The notes under the pieces are model-generated. The model made no database searches, was not told the DNA's origin, and was given only the letters and a program-made list of their open reading frames with translations. Position numbers and translations under genes: made by a program. Source: an uncultured Gemmatimonadota bacterium (lineage in GTDB: Bacteria > Gemmatimonadota > Gemmatimonadetes > Gemmatimonadales > Gemmatimonadaceae). From it: 5,666 bases of DNA. Below are positions 1-5,655 of the stretch, piece after piece (position 1 is the stretch's first letter; every line of letters starts with the position of its first letter). The DNA is taken from positions 1 through 5,666 of the forward strand of contig CAMLIU010000126.1 of NCBI GenBank assembly GCA_946479995.1, given 5' to 3'.

Positions 1-346
1 GCTCGATCAGGTCGAGGAAGCGCCGCGGCTCGTCGTCGAAGCGATTGAGCACCACATGCTGGACGCCGACGTGCGCCAGCCGGACCACGAGCCGCATCGC
101 CTGCGGGGTGAGCGTCGTGTAGACGATGACGGGCAGGCCGGGCTGGCGATTGATGAGCGCCTCGAGGGAATCCACCATGGCGCCGTCGCGTGCGGACGGG
201 TCGACGACGAGGAGATCCGGGTCCTCCGCGGCGAGCATCGTGAACAGCTCCGCCGCGTCGGTCGCCGCACTCAGCGAGTGGGCATTCCCGAGCACGGTCC
301 GGAGATGTCCGAGGAGATGGCGGGGGAGGAAGGCGACGACGTGCAA
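1..346 (-). CDS. Degenerate response-regulator receiver-like protein, 3' end outside window
   Basis: The minus frame is open from the window edge to a TGA upstream of 397, and 115 residues are visible from the TTG at 346. They read like a CheY-type receiver: beta-1 HVVAF, then a helix (LPRHLLGHLRTVL), then DPDLLVVDP, whose Asp (about residue 49) sits where receivers are phosphorylated. VIVYTT follows (switch Thr at about 77), then GVQHVVLNRFDDE in place of the usual Y-x-x-K-P-F. The acidic pair after beta-1 is replaced by Ala-Phe and the conserved Lys by Asn, so Mg-dependent phosphorylation looks doubtful. An output domain, probably DNA-binding, is expected beyond the edge but not seen. The start is uncertain: TTG 346 fits the receiver boundary, TTG 397 lies inside the repeated element, GTG 295 would remove beta-1, and none has a good ribosome-binding site. 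It may regulate its neighbours; that is inference. Confidence 0.66.
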   Translation of the reverse strand, partial: MHVVAFLPRHLLGHLRTVLGNAHSLSAATDAAELFTMLAAEDPDLLVVDPSARDGAMVDSLEALINRQPGLPVIVYTTLTPQAMRLVVRLAHVGVQHVVLNRFDDEPRRFLDLIE

Positions 347-380
347 GAGAACCGCGAGAGGGACCGCGAAGCGGGGCGCG

Positions 381-421
381 TGTGGAGAATGTCGCAAAAC
401 GCCGGATTTTTGTCACAAAAT
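381..421 (+). promoter_or_regulatory. Shared upstream element, copy A (TGTCRCAAAA direct repeat)
   Basis: This 41-bp AT-rich island in GC-rich sequence is nearly identical to 1997-2038 on the other strand. It starts TGTGGAGAA and contains TGTCGCAAAA at 390-399 and TGTCACAAAA at 411-420, direct half-sites 21 bp apart start to start. The second half-site is followed by TGCCGG, echoing the CGCCGG after the first, so the whole is close to two tandem 21-bp units. It ends 79 nt before the ATG of the small lipoprotein gene, in the same relative orientation as copy B has to the TPR gene. Direct half-sites two helical turns apart suit a regulator binding one DNA face (LytTR-type regulators are one known example of such spacing). 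It could also act leftward on the receiver-like gene. The cognate protein is unknown. Confidence 0.6.
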
Positions 422-500
422 GCCGGTTTACGCGACGCATCGCGACCCTACGTTCGGGGCAGTCGTTCGAACTCACCGTCCGCCTACCCTGGAGTCGCCC
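422..500 (+). promoter_or_regulatory. Leader of the small lipoprotein gene, with hairpin and RBS
   Basis: This stretch lies between the shared element and the ATG at 501. It holds a compact hairpin (stem 431-435 CGCGA with 440-444 TCGCG, four-base loop) and a weaker GTTCG/CGAAC pair (452-456 with 468-472). A Shine-Dalgarno GGAG at 491-494 lies six bases before the ATG; its context CCCTGGAG is the same as that before the TPR gene. No confident -35/-10 pair is visible, so the transcription start is not assigned. Confidence 0.45.
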
Positions 501-635
501 ATGTCCCGCCGCCAGCTGACCCTGCTCGTCGTTGCGCTCGTTTCCTTCGCCGCCACCGCGTGCGGCACGGCCTCCACGGCGCCTCGGCATGATGCTGACA
601 CGACGGCGATCGTGACGAACGGCGCCGGGGGCTGA
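501..635 (+). CDS. Small putative lipoprotein or secreted peptide (44 aa)
   Basis: The ATG has a well-placed GGAG six bases upstream, and the frame runs 44 codons to TGA. The protein begins MSRR, followed by a hydrophobic stretch (about residues 6-20, LTLLVVALVSFAATA) and Cys21. That is a class II signal peptide with a non-canonical lipobox: Ala at -3, Thr at -2, Ala at -1. Processing would leave a 24-residue, Thr/Ala-rich tail ending in NGAGG, too short for a folded enzyme. I do not recognise the family. The gene converges on the TPR gene with 32 bp between stop codons, and both have the same upstream element, so co-regulation is likely. It could be a signalling peptide, a small envelope lipoprotein, or a chance ORF. 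The RBS, the signal-peptide pattern and the placement behind the shared element argue for a real gene. Confidence 0.62.
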   Translation: MSRRQLTLLVVALVSFAATACGTASTAPRHDADTTAIVTNGAGG

Positions 636-647
636 CGTTCCAGAGGC

Positions 648-668
648 ACGAACCGTCGTTCGGTTCGT
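648..668. terminator. Hairpin between convergent genes
   Basis: ACGAACCG (648-655) pairs perfectly with CGGTTCGT (661-668) around a five-base loop, in the 32-bp gap between the convergent lipoprotein and TPR genes. Its last base overlaps the TPR stop codon (668-670). It is symmetric, so it could serve both directions, but neither side has a T-tract, so intrinsic termination is plausible rather than certain. Confidence 0.5.
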
Positions 669-1900
669 CACGTGAGTGTCACCACTCGACGCAGCTCGTG
701 CACCTTGTTCGCGACGTCGACGAGATGCTCCGGTACCATTGCATCGGTCGCCGGGATTCGAAGCTGATCCAGATTGGCGAGGCGCTCTTCAACCGCGAAG
801 AGCAGTTGATTGAACTTGTATTCCTTAGCGATGCTGCGTGCCTGGTCGAGAGCTGTTTGTGCGCCAGGCAGGTTGCCAAGTCTTGCGTAGCCTTCTCCCA
901 GGTGTAGTTGAAACTGCGCCTTCAAATTGATGGGGAGGTCAGCTTGCAACAGAGAGCGCTTGTATCGTTCAAAGAGGGTCGCTGACCCATCGACCGACGC
1001 GATTTCCATCAAGTTGATCGCAGCGACCCAGCGCTGATACTGCTCCCGGCCAGTCGCCTCGAGGATGAGGTACGCGTCGCGAGCTGCCGACCGGGCGCCC
1101 AGCATGTAGAACGAACCCGCAATATCCGCGAGAAGACGATCTCGGTTACTCAGGTCGTCTTCTCGCTCGAGCGCCTCATACGCAAATCTGACGGCGTGGT
1201 CGTATTGGCCTCTCAAGAATGCCACGTCTGCGCGCTCGTGCAGGGCGCGAGCCTGCACGCCAGTTAGTCCATGAGCGGATGACTGCGCAATTACACTATC
1301 CAGCGTCGCTTCTGCGCTGGGCAGGTTGCCGCGCATGATGGCGATGCGTGCGCATCCGACTTCGGCGCGAAGTATCCCGTCGAGATCACCACTCGACTGT
1401 GCAAGTCCGCGAGCGGCCTCGTACCGGGCGAGAGACTCGTCGAATTCGCCCAGATGCCTCAGCACCCAGGCGAGTCGGAGCGTGGCCGCAATCGCCACGT
1501 CGCTCTCCTCCACCGGATGCACGTGCGCGATCACGGTCTCGTACACGTCCGCCGCCAGCGCCCACTTCGCGTCCAGGTCCAGCGCGCGCCCGTACGCCAG
1601 CAGGCGCGGCGCGATCGCCCGCATGTCGTTCGGCGGCGATGACTTCAGCGCTCCAACGACGCTCCGCAGCACCGAGCGCGCCGGCAGTCCCTCATCCACT
1701 TCCTCGATCGCCGCTTCCACCGAGCGAATGCCCCACCCGTCCGACGCAACCGCGGTCGCCCCCTCCTCGATCCAGGCGTCCACCAGCCGCAGCACCACCA
1801 GCCCGGCGCTCACCGCGCGCCACGACGGATCTCCGTCGTCCAGTGCCGCGAGCTCCGCGAAGAACGCCAGGTGTCGCGTTCCCTCTGTCTGATCGAACAC
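668..1900 (-). CDS. TPR-repeat protein without DNA-binding domain (410 aa)
   Basis: The GTG at 1900 is chosen because GGAGG (complement of 1908-1912) lies seven bases upstream. The protein has no signal peptide or membrane segment, so it is probably cytoplasmic. Residues 1-110 are helical but not clearly TPR. From about residue 112 come TPR-like helix pairs: 138-170 (with LRLAWVLRHLGEFDESLARY), 178-210 (IAIMRGNLPSAEATLDSV), 217-250 (AFLRGQYDHAVRFAYEAL), 256-283, and 330-362 (EGYARLGNLPGAQTALDQA). The G-x-x-x-x-A spacing is typical. TPR arrays bind proteins or peptides; no catalytic motif is seen. An N-terminal helical part plus TPR array without a helix-turn-helix resembles the layout of Rap-type members of the RRNPP peptide-sensing family, but that is analogy only. 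The TPR-coding part is clearly less GC-rich than the N-terminal part. Convergent with the 44-aa lipoprotein gene, with which it shares an upstream element. Confidence 0.85.
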   Translation of the reverse strand: MFDQTEGTRHLAFFAELAALDDGDPSWRAVSAGLVVLRLVDAWIEEGATAVASDGWGIRSVEAAIEEVDEGLPARSVLRSVVGALKSSPPNDMRAIAPRLLAYGRALDLDAKWALAADVYETVIAHVHPVEESDVAIAATLRLAWVLRHLGEFDESLARYEAARGLAQSSGDLDGILRAEVGCARIAIMRGNLPSAEATLDSVIAQSSAHGLTGVQARALHERADVAFLRGQYDHAVRFAYEALEREDDLSNRDRLLADIAGSFYMLGARSAARDAYLILEATGREQYQRWVAAINLMEIASVDGSATLFERYKRSLLQADLPINLKAQFQLHLGEGYARLGNLPGAQTALDQARSIAKEYKFNQLLFAVEERLANLDQLRIPATDAMVPEHLVDVANKVHELRRVVTLT

Positions 1901-1960
1901 GGGTAGGCCTCCAGGGCTGTTGGCGGCATCGACTCCGCCGATGCCTGCCTTACTGAGGCA
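1901..1960 (-). promoter_or_regulatory. Structured leader and RBS of the TPR gene
   Basis: Just upstream of the GTG at 1900 the minus strand has GGAGG (complement of 1908-1912, seven bases from the start). It is preceded by two directly abutting hairpins: GGCATCG/CGATGCC (1925-1931 with 1939-1945, seven-base loop) and TGCCT/AGGCA (1946-1950 with 1956-1960, five-base loop). If transcription starts near the shared element farther upstream, both hairpins are in the mRNA leader and could affect translation or stability. No open leader-peptide frame or known riboswitch was recognised. Confidence 0.45.
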
Positions 1961-1996
1961 CGACGATGGGTTCCCTCACCAGCCCCATCAAGGGTG

Positions 1997-2038
1997 ATTT
2001 TGTGACAGAAATCCCCCGATTTTGCGACATTTTCCACA
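1997..2038 (-). promoter_or_regulatory. Shared upstream element, copy B (TGTCRCAAAA direct repeat)
   Basis: Read on the minus strand, this begins TGTGGAAAA, then TGTCGCAAAA, a 12-base spacer ending in GGATTTC, then TGTCACAAAA and a T. It matches copy A (381-421) almost base for base, except for a few changes and one extra base in the spacer, which puts the half-sites 22 instead of 21 bp apart. Conservation falls off on both sides. It ends 96 nt before the TPR start codon and points towards it. An operator or promoter for a common regulator is the simplest reading. Confidence 0.6.
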
Positions 2039-2041
2039 TTC

Positions 2042-2062
2042 GCTGTCGACGCGAGCGACAGC
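2042..2062. repeat. Inverted repeat beside shared element
   Basis: GCTGTCG (2042-2048) and CGACAGC (2056-2062) form a perfect 7-bp inverted repeat with a seven-base spacer. It starts four bases from the outer end of element copy B, on the side away from the TPR gene. It could be an operator half-site pair or a hairpin. Copy A has no obvious equivalent, so a link to the shared element is not shown. Confidence 0.4.
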
Positions 2063-2124
2063 AGGCGGACAACAACGGCAGAATGTCCGCGATTCGGTGA
2101 CGGGCATCACACCGGCACGAATAC

Positions 2125-2162
2125 AGAGCGGCCCGTAGCTCGAGTGAACGACGGGCCGCTCT
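2125..2162 (-). terminator. Strong hairpin after the deacetylase gene
   Basis: AGAGCGGCCCGT (2125-2136) pairs perfectly over 12 bp with ACGGGCCGCTCT (2151-2162) around a 14-base loop. It lies 22 bp past the deacetylase stop codon. The base of the stem is followed on the minus strand by GTATTCG rather than a clear T-run, so it is a GC-rich terminator or a 3'-end stabilising hairpin. It also separates the deacetylase transcript from the TPR promoter region. Confidence 0.7.
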
Positions 2163-2184
2163 TCCTCCAGTCTGCCGCGACGGA

Positions 2185-3225
2185 CTACTTGCTCGCGACC
2201 TGATCCTTTCCGCGCGGCACCATGCGCGTCTTCGACGTCGTGAGCTGAGTCAGCGTGCGCGCGATGTCGTTCCCCACCGCCTGCACGCGGTTGATGCTCT
2301 TCGGGTTGAACTGCGGATCGTACGGGCTGCGCGCCGGACCGCCGGCCACCTCCAACACTGCCTGGAAGCTGTAGCTGTGCGTCTTGCCGGTCTTCGGGTC
2401 GGTCCAGCTCCCCTTCCACGCCAGCTCGCGGTTCTTCGGCCACAGTCCGTACGGGAGCGCCATCGTGCGGATCTTGTAGCCCGGCACCGCCGAGTCGATT
2501 CCCATCGCGTTGCGCACGATCTGCTCCTGCACCGCCGCGTCGGGATACTGGCTCAGCTTCATGTGCCAGAGCGTGTGGTCGCACAGCTCGAAGCCGTTGT
2601 CGGCGAGCCACTTCACCTTCTGGAACCGCCACTCCTTCTTCTGTCCGTCGAACTTCACGTTGTCGCCGAAGAAGTTGTGGCCCGCCGCACCACCGTTCAG
2701 CATGCAGTACGTGCCCCTGTTCTTCCAGCCGGGATGCGACTTCGCGAAGTCGAGCCAGATCCCCATCCCGCTCGTCGGGTCGATCTCCAGCTTGCCGTCC
2801 TTCTCGATGTAGCGGAACTGCGACGGCGACGCGTCGTCGTACACGAACACCACCGGCGACATCCCGGGCGGCACGTCGCTGAAGTCCTTGTCCAGCATCT
2901 GCGCGATGGTGATCGGCCGGTAGCCGAGCTTGTAGGCGGTGTCGAGGTCCGCCTTGTAGCTCGCCGCAGTCCGCGAGTACAAGGCGTTCTTGTCACCGCC
3001 GATCACGTGGTACTCCAGCACCGGGATGCGCCCGGTGAGATTCTGGCCGAGCGTGCCCCGCTCGTTGCCGGTATAGCCGGCCGGCGAAGCGCTGTCGCCC
3101 GTCGTGGCGGCCGCGGAGCGCGTCACGTTCCCCGCCGCGGAATCAACGGTTGTGGCGGTCTTTTGTTCGGCGCCGGTGGAACACGCGGCGAGGAAGGCGA
3201 GAAGTCCTGCGATGCGGCGATCCAT
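2185..3225 (-). CDS. Secreted polysaccharide deacetylase family (CE4-like) lipoprotein
   Basis: The 346-residue protein starts at ATG 3225 with a purine-rich GGGG nearby. A short signal peptide (MDRRIAGLLAFLAAC) has a lipobox Cys at 15, so the mature protein is probably lipid-anchored outside the cytoplasm. A low-complexity Ala/Thr/Ser linker (about 20-55) precedes the catalytic domain. NodB/CE4 signatures follow in order: PVLEYHVIG (68-76); VVFVYDD (125-131), matching the TFDD metal/base motif with Tyr for Phe; GFELCDHTLWH (211-221), matching the H-T-x-x-H metal motif (His217, His221); and ALPYG (256-260), matching the R-x-PYG motif. CE4 enzymes remove N-acetyl groups from GlcNAc-type polymers; the substrate here is unknown. 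The usual Arg before PYG is not visible, and about 80 residues separate motifs 1 and 2, so it is a divergent member. Divergent from the PBP gene. Confidence 0.88.
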   Translation of the reverse strand: MDRRIAGLLAFLAACSTGAEQKTATTVDSAAGNVTRSAAATTGDSASPAGYTGNERGTLGQNLTGRIPVLEYHVIGGDKNALYSRTAASYKADLDTAYKLGYRPITIAQMLDKDFSDVPPGMSPVVFVYDDASPSQFRYIEKDGKLEIDPTSGMGIWLDFAKSHPGWKNRGTYCMLNGGAAGHNFFGDNVKFDGQKKEWRFQKVKWLADNGFELCDHTLWHMKLSQYPDAAVQEQIVRNAMGIDSAVPGYKIRTMALPYGLWPKNRELAWKGSWTDPKTGKTHSYSFQAVLEVAGGPARSPYDPQFNPKSINRVQAVGNDIARTLTQLTTSKTRMVPRGKDQVASK

Positions 3226-3393
3226 TTGTCCCCTTTGGGGTCACACTGAGGGTGGTTGGAGCGGTACAGGCAGCAGCAAGGATAATCGAGCCCGCATCCC
3301 GTCGGTGGTGTCCCCGCACACAGTCTCGACACGCCACGGCCGGAAACCTGCTTCGATACCCCACGTACCAGTATTTGTACCTACTCAGTCTTC
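3226..3393. promoter_or_regulatory. Divergent intergenic region, deacetylase / PBP
   Basis: These 168 bp must hold the promoters of both divergent genes. Near the deacetylase ATG lies CCCCTTTGGGG (3230-3240), an 11-base palindrome. On the minus-strand mRNA it would fold as CCCC-AAA-GGGG and bury the GGGG that serves as ribosome-binding site. Near the PBP start, GTACC occurs twice (3365-3369 and 3378-3382) around an AT-rich core. I see no convincing -35/-10 pair for either gene, and the TGTCRCAAAA element is absent. Confidence 0.4.
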
Positions 3394-5580
3394 GTGCCAC
3401 GCCCATTTCTCCGACTATCTGACCGGTTCGCGCTGCTTCGGCAGCGCCTCCGCGCCACTGACGAGCCCGCCCGCGTCTGGATGAAGCGACGCTGGCGCTC
3501 GCTCACCGTGCTTGCCCTGCTGTGCGTCGGTGTCGGCGCGTTCGACGCCTGGCTGGGCACCTGCGGCTTCGCCGGCTGTCCGTCGCGGAGCGAGATCCGC
3601 GCGTTCCGCCCCGGCGAAGGGGGGCGGATCCTCGATCGGAACGATCGCTACATGGGACGCATCGCCATCGTGCGACGCGTCAACGTTCCCCTCTCCGACA
3701 TCCCGCTGCACGTGCGCCAGGCCTTCCTCGCCACCGAGGACCGCCGGTTCTACCAGCACAATGGCCTCGACTGGCGCGGCTTCTTCCGCGCGGCGGCCAG
3801 CAACATCCGCCACATGGGCGTGCGCGAGGGGTTCAGCACCATCACCATGCAGGTGGCGCGCAACTCCTTCCTCGTGAACCAGCGCGCGGGCCGCACCCTG
3901 CGCCGCAAGTTCATCGAGCTGCGCCTCACCCGCCTCATCGAGGGCGAGCTCACCAAGGACCAGATCCTCGAGCTCTACCTCAACCTGATCTACCTCGGCA
4001 ACGGCATGAACGGCGTCGAGGCGGCGAGCCGCGACCTGTTCGGCAAGCACGTGAGCGAGCTCTCGGTGAGCGAGGGGGCGATGCTCGCCGCGCTCCCGAA
4101 GGGTCCGAGCGCATACACGCCGCGCGACCACTACGAGCGCGGGCTGCGGCGCCGCAACCTCGTGCTCGCGCTGATGGGCGAGGAGGGCTACCTCACTGCC
4201 GCCCAGGTGGAACGCGCGACGGAGACGCCGCTGCGCATCGCCGAGGACGAGTGGCGCCCCGATACCGGCAACGAGCCCCTCGCGCTCGACGCCGTGCGCG
4301 CGTTCATCGACTCCATCCTTCCCGATGCGCTGAAGGACGGCGACGTCACCGTCTACACCACGCTCGACCTCGCGGCGCAGCGGGCAGCGGACCGCGCCGT
4401 GCTGAAGCAGACCACGGTCGTGACGCGCGAGACGCAGTATGCCGGCAACCGCGTGAAGGAAGCCGCGCAGGGCGCGCTCGTCGCGCTCGACCCGCACAAT
4501 GGCGACATCCGCGCCCTCGTCGGCGGACGTCGCAGCAAGCGCGGATTCAATCGTGCCCTGAACGCGCGGCGCCAGCCGGGGTCGGCGTTCAAGCCGTTCG
4601 TCTACGCCGCAGGACTGCGCGCCGGCATGTCGCCCGCCACGCTCGTGGACGACGAGCCCGTGGAGGTGCAGCAGGGGCGCAACCGCGTGTGGCGCCCCGC
4701 CAACTACGGCGACGAGTACACGGGCACCATCACGCTCGCCAAGGCCCTCGCCATCTCGTCGAACGCCGCTGCGGTGCGCGTGAGCCAGACGGTGGGGATC
4801 CCGAACGTGATCGACGCGGCGCGTCGCAACGGGATCACGAGCCCCTTGCCCAACGTGCCGGCCATGGCCCTCGGCGCGGTGGACGTCACGCCGCTGGAGC
4901 TCGTGGCCGCCTACGCGCCATTCGCCAACGGCGGCATGCGCGTCACGCCGCGACTCGTGCGCCGCATCGAGGCCGCCGACGGCACCGTGCTCTGGAGCCA
5001 GGAGATCACGCCGCCCGACACCGTGATGGATCCGCGCGACGCCTATCAGCTCACCGACATGCTGCGCGGCGTGGTGGACGACGGGACGGCGCGCGTGCTC
5101 CGCAACATGGGAGTGGACGGTCCGGTCGCCGGCAAGACCGGCACGACGAACGACGCAGACGACGTCTGGTTCGTGGGCTACACACCGTCACTCGTTGCCG
5201 GCGTGTGGTTCGGCTACGACACGCCACGCCCCATCGCGCCGCATGCGTCGGGCGGACACCTCGCCGCGCCGGCGTGGGCGGAGTTCTACCTGAACGGCTG
5301 GCGCGAGCCCGCGTCGAGCGCCACCGCATGGAAGCCGCCGCCGGGCATGATCGATCGCGTCATCGACCCCGAGACGGGCATGCTGGCCAACGACTGGTGC
5401 CCCGAGCGCAAGCGCGAGTGGTTCAAGCCCGGCACCGAGCCGACGCAGCTCTGCAACGTGCACGTCGAGCCGCAGCCGGACTACTACCCGTTCCCCGACC
5501 AGCTCCCGCCGATGCCCGACCCGGTGAAGAAGGCGACGGAGGGGATCGGGAAGGTGCTCCGCCGCATCTTCCACTTTTGA
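3394..5580 (+). CDS. Class A penicillin-binding protein, PBP1A-type (GT51 + transpeptidase)
   Basis: This bifunctional peptidoglycan synthase of 728 residues polymerises lipid II and cross-links stem peptides in the periplasm. A cytoplasmic basic stretch (to about 35) precedes one membrane helix (about 36-53). GT51 motifs are present: ATEDRRFY with catalytic Glu115, GFSTITMQVARN (146-157), RKFIE (171-175) and the ELYLNLIYLGNG region (193-204). The transpeptidase has SAFK (nucleophile Ser397, Lys400), SSN (455-457) and KTGTT (581-585). A C-terminal extension carries Cys669 and Cys687, and a CxxxC (57, 61) lies just outside the membrane. All catalytic residues are intact. The GTG at 3394 gives the longest frame but lacks a clear Shine-Dalgarno; ATG 3481 (residue 30) is an alternative that keeps the membrane helix. 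The gene is divergent from the deacetylase. It could be called PBP1A or mrcA-like, but I give no symbol because the subclass is not certain. Confidence 0.95.
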   Translation: MPRPFLRLSDRFALLRQRLRATDEPARVWMKRRWRSLTVLALLCVGVGAFDAWLGTCGFAGCPSRSEIRAFRPGEGGRILDRNDRYMGRIAIVRRVNVPLSDIPLHVRQAFLATEDRRFYQHNGLDWRGFFRAAASNIRHMGVREGFSTITMQVARNSFLVNQRAGRTLRRKFIELRLTRLIEGELTKDQILELYLNLIYLGNGMNGVEAASRDLFGKHVSELSVSEGAMLAALPKGPSAYTPRDHYERGLRRRNLVLALMGEEGYLTAAQVERATETPLRIAEDEWRPDTGNEPLALDAVRAFIDSILPDALKDGDVTVYTTLDLAAQRAADRAVLKQTTVVTRETQYAGNRVKEAAQGALVALDPHNGDIRALVGGRRSKRGFNRALNARRQPGSAFKPFVYAAGLRAGMSPATLVDDEPVEVQQGRNRVWRPANYGDEYTGTITLAKALAISSNAAAVRVSQTVGIPNVIDAARRNGITSPLPNVPAMALGAVDVTPLELVAAYAPFANGGMRVTPRLVRRIEAADGTVLWSQEITPPDTVMDPRDAYQLTDMLRGVVDDGTARVLRNMGVDGPVAGKTGTTNDADDVWFVGYTPSLVAGVWFGYDTPRPIAPHASGGHLAAPAWAEFYLNGWREPASSATAWKPPPGMIDRVIDPETGMLANDWCPERKREWFKPGTEPTQLCNVHVEPQPDYYPFPDQLPPMPDPVKKATEGIGKVLRRIFHF

Positions 5581-5600
5581 GTGAGTGGTTGAAAGTGGAA
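5569..5600 (+). terminator. Inverted repeat across the PBP stop codon
   Basis: TTCCACTTT (5569-5577), which encodes the last residues of the PBP, pairs perfectly over 9 bp with AAAGTGGAA (5592-5600). The TGA stop lies in the 14-base loop. It may terminate transcription or protect the 3' end. No T-run follows, so intrinsic termination is uncertain. Confidence 0.45.
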
Positions 5601-5644
5601 AGTCGGGAGTGCCACGGCAAAGCTCAAAGTTCCAGCTGAAAGCT
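5592..5644 (+). repeat. Degenerate AAAG heptad repeat
   Basis: AAAGT or AAAGCT recurs at 5592, 5599, 5619, 5626 and 5639. The spacings of 7, 20, 7 and 13 are close to multiples of seven, which suggests a decayed heptanucleotide repeat. It begins right after the PBP gene and probably continues past the window edge. Confidence 0.4.
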
Positions 5645-5655
5645 GTAAGCTTGCC
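5616..5655 (+). other. Imperfect hairpin at window end
   Basis: GGCAAAGCT (5616-5624) can pair with AGCTTGCC (5648-5655) with one bulged A, enclosing a smaller perfect stem CAGCT/AGCTG (5633-5637 with 5641-5645, loop GAA). TCGTAGTCACT follows, without a T-tract. It could be a second 3'-end structure for the PBP transcript or a by-product of the AAAGCT repeats it is built from. Confidence 0.35.

Noticed and set aside
381..421. Shared element as an inverted-repeat CRP site or a sigma-54 promoter
   Set aside because: The TGTGA-like half-sites are direct, not inverted, and there is no GG-N10-GC arrangement of the sigma-54 type at the right positions.
381..421. Shared element as a Pho box
   Set aside because: TGTCAC resembles a PhoB half-site, but Pho boxes repeat every 11 bp and here the repeat is 21-22 bp with no intermediate match.
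56..592. Plus-strand open frame of 178 residues opposite the receiver-like gene
   Set aside because: Its product is an Arg/Gly/Glu-rich composition without any recognisable motif, while the opposite strand shows receiver-fold motifs. Only the in-frame 501-635 part of the adjacent frame has an RBS and signal peptide.
381..2038. The two elements as terminal inverted repeats of a mobile element enclosing the lipoprotein and TPR genes
   Set aside because: They are indeed inverted relative to each other and flank both genes, but there is no transposase or integrase, no target-site duplication was seen, and the copies sit at promoter distance from each gene.
2377..3249. 290-codon plus-strand frame antisense to the deacetylase
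   Set aside because: Val/Arg/His-rich translation typical of the complement of GC-rich coding sequence; the minus strand carries clear CE4 motifs.
3415..4497. 360-codon minus-strand frame antisense to the PBP
   Set aside because: Repetitive Ala/Glu/Val/Arg composition with no domain signature; a shadow frame.
3522..5639. 705-codon second plus-strand frame overlapping the PBP
   Set aside because: Almost entirely Arg/Ala/Pro/His without motifs; a high-GC shadow of the PBP frame, which has all catalytic motifs.
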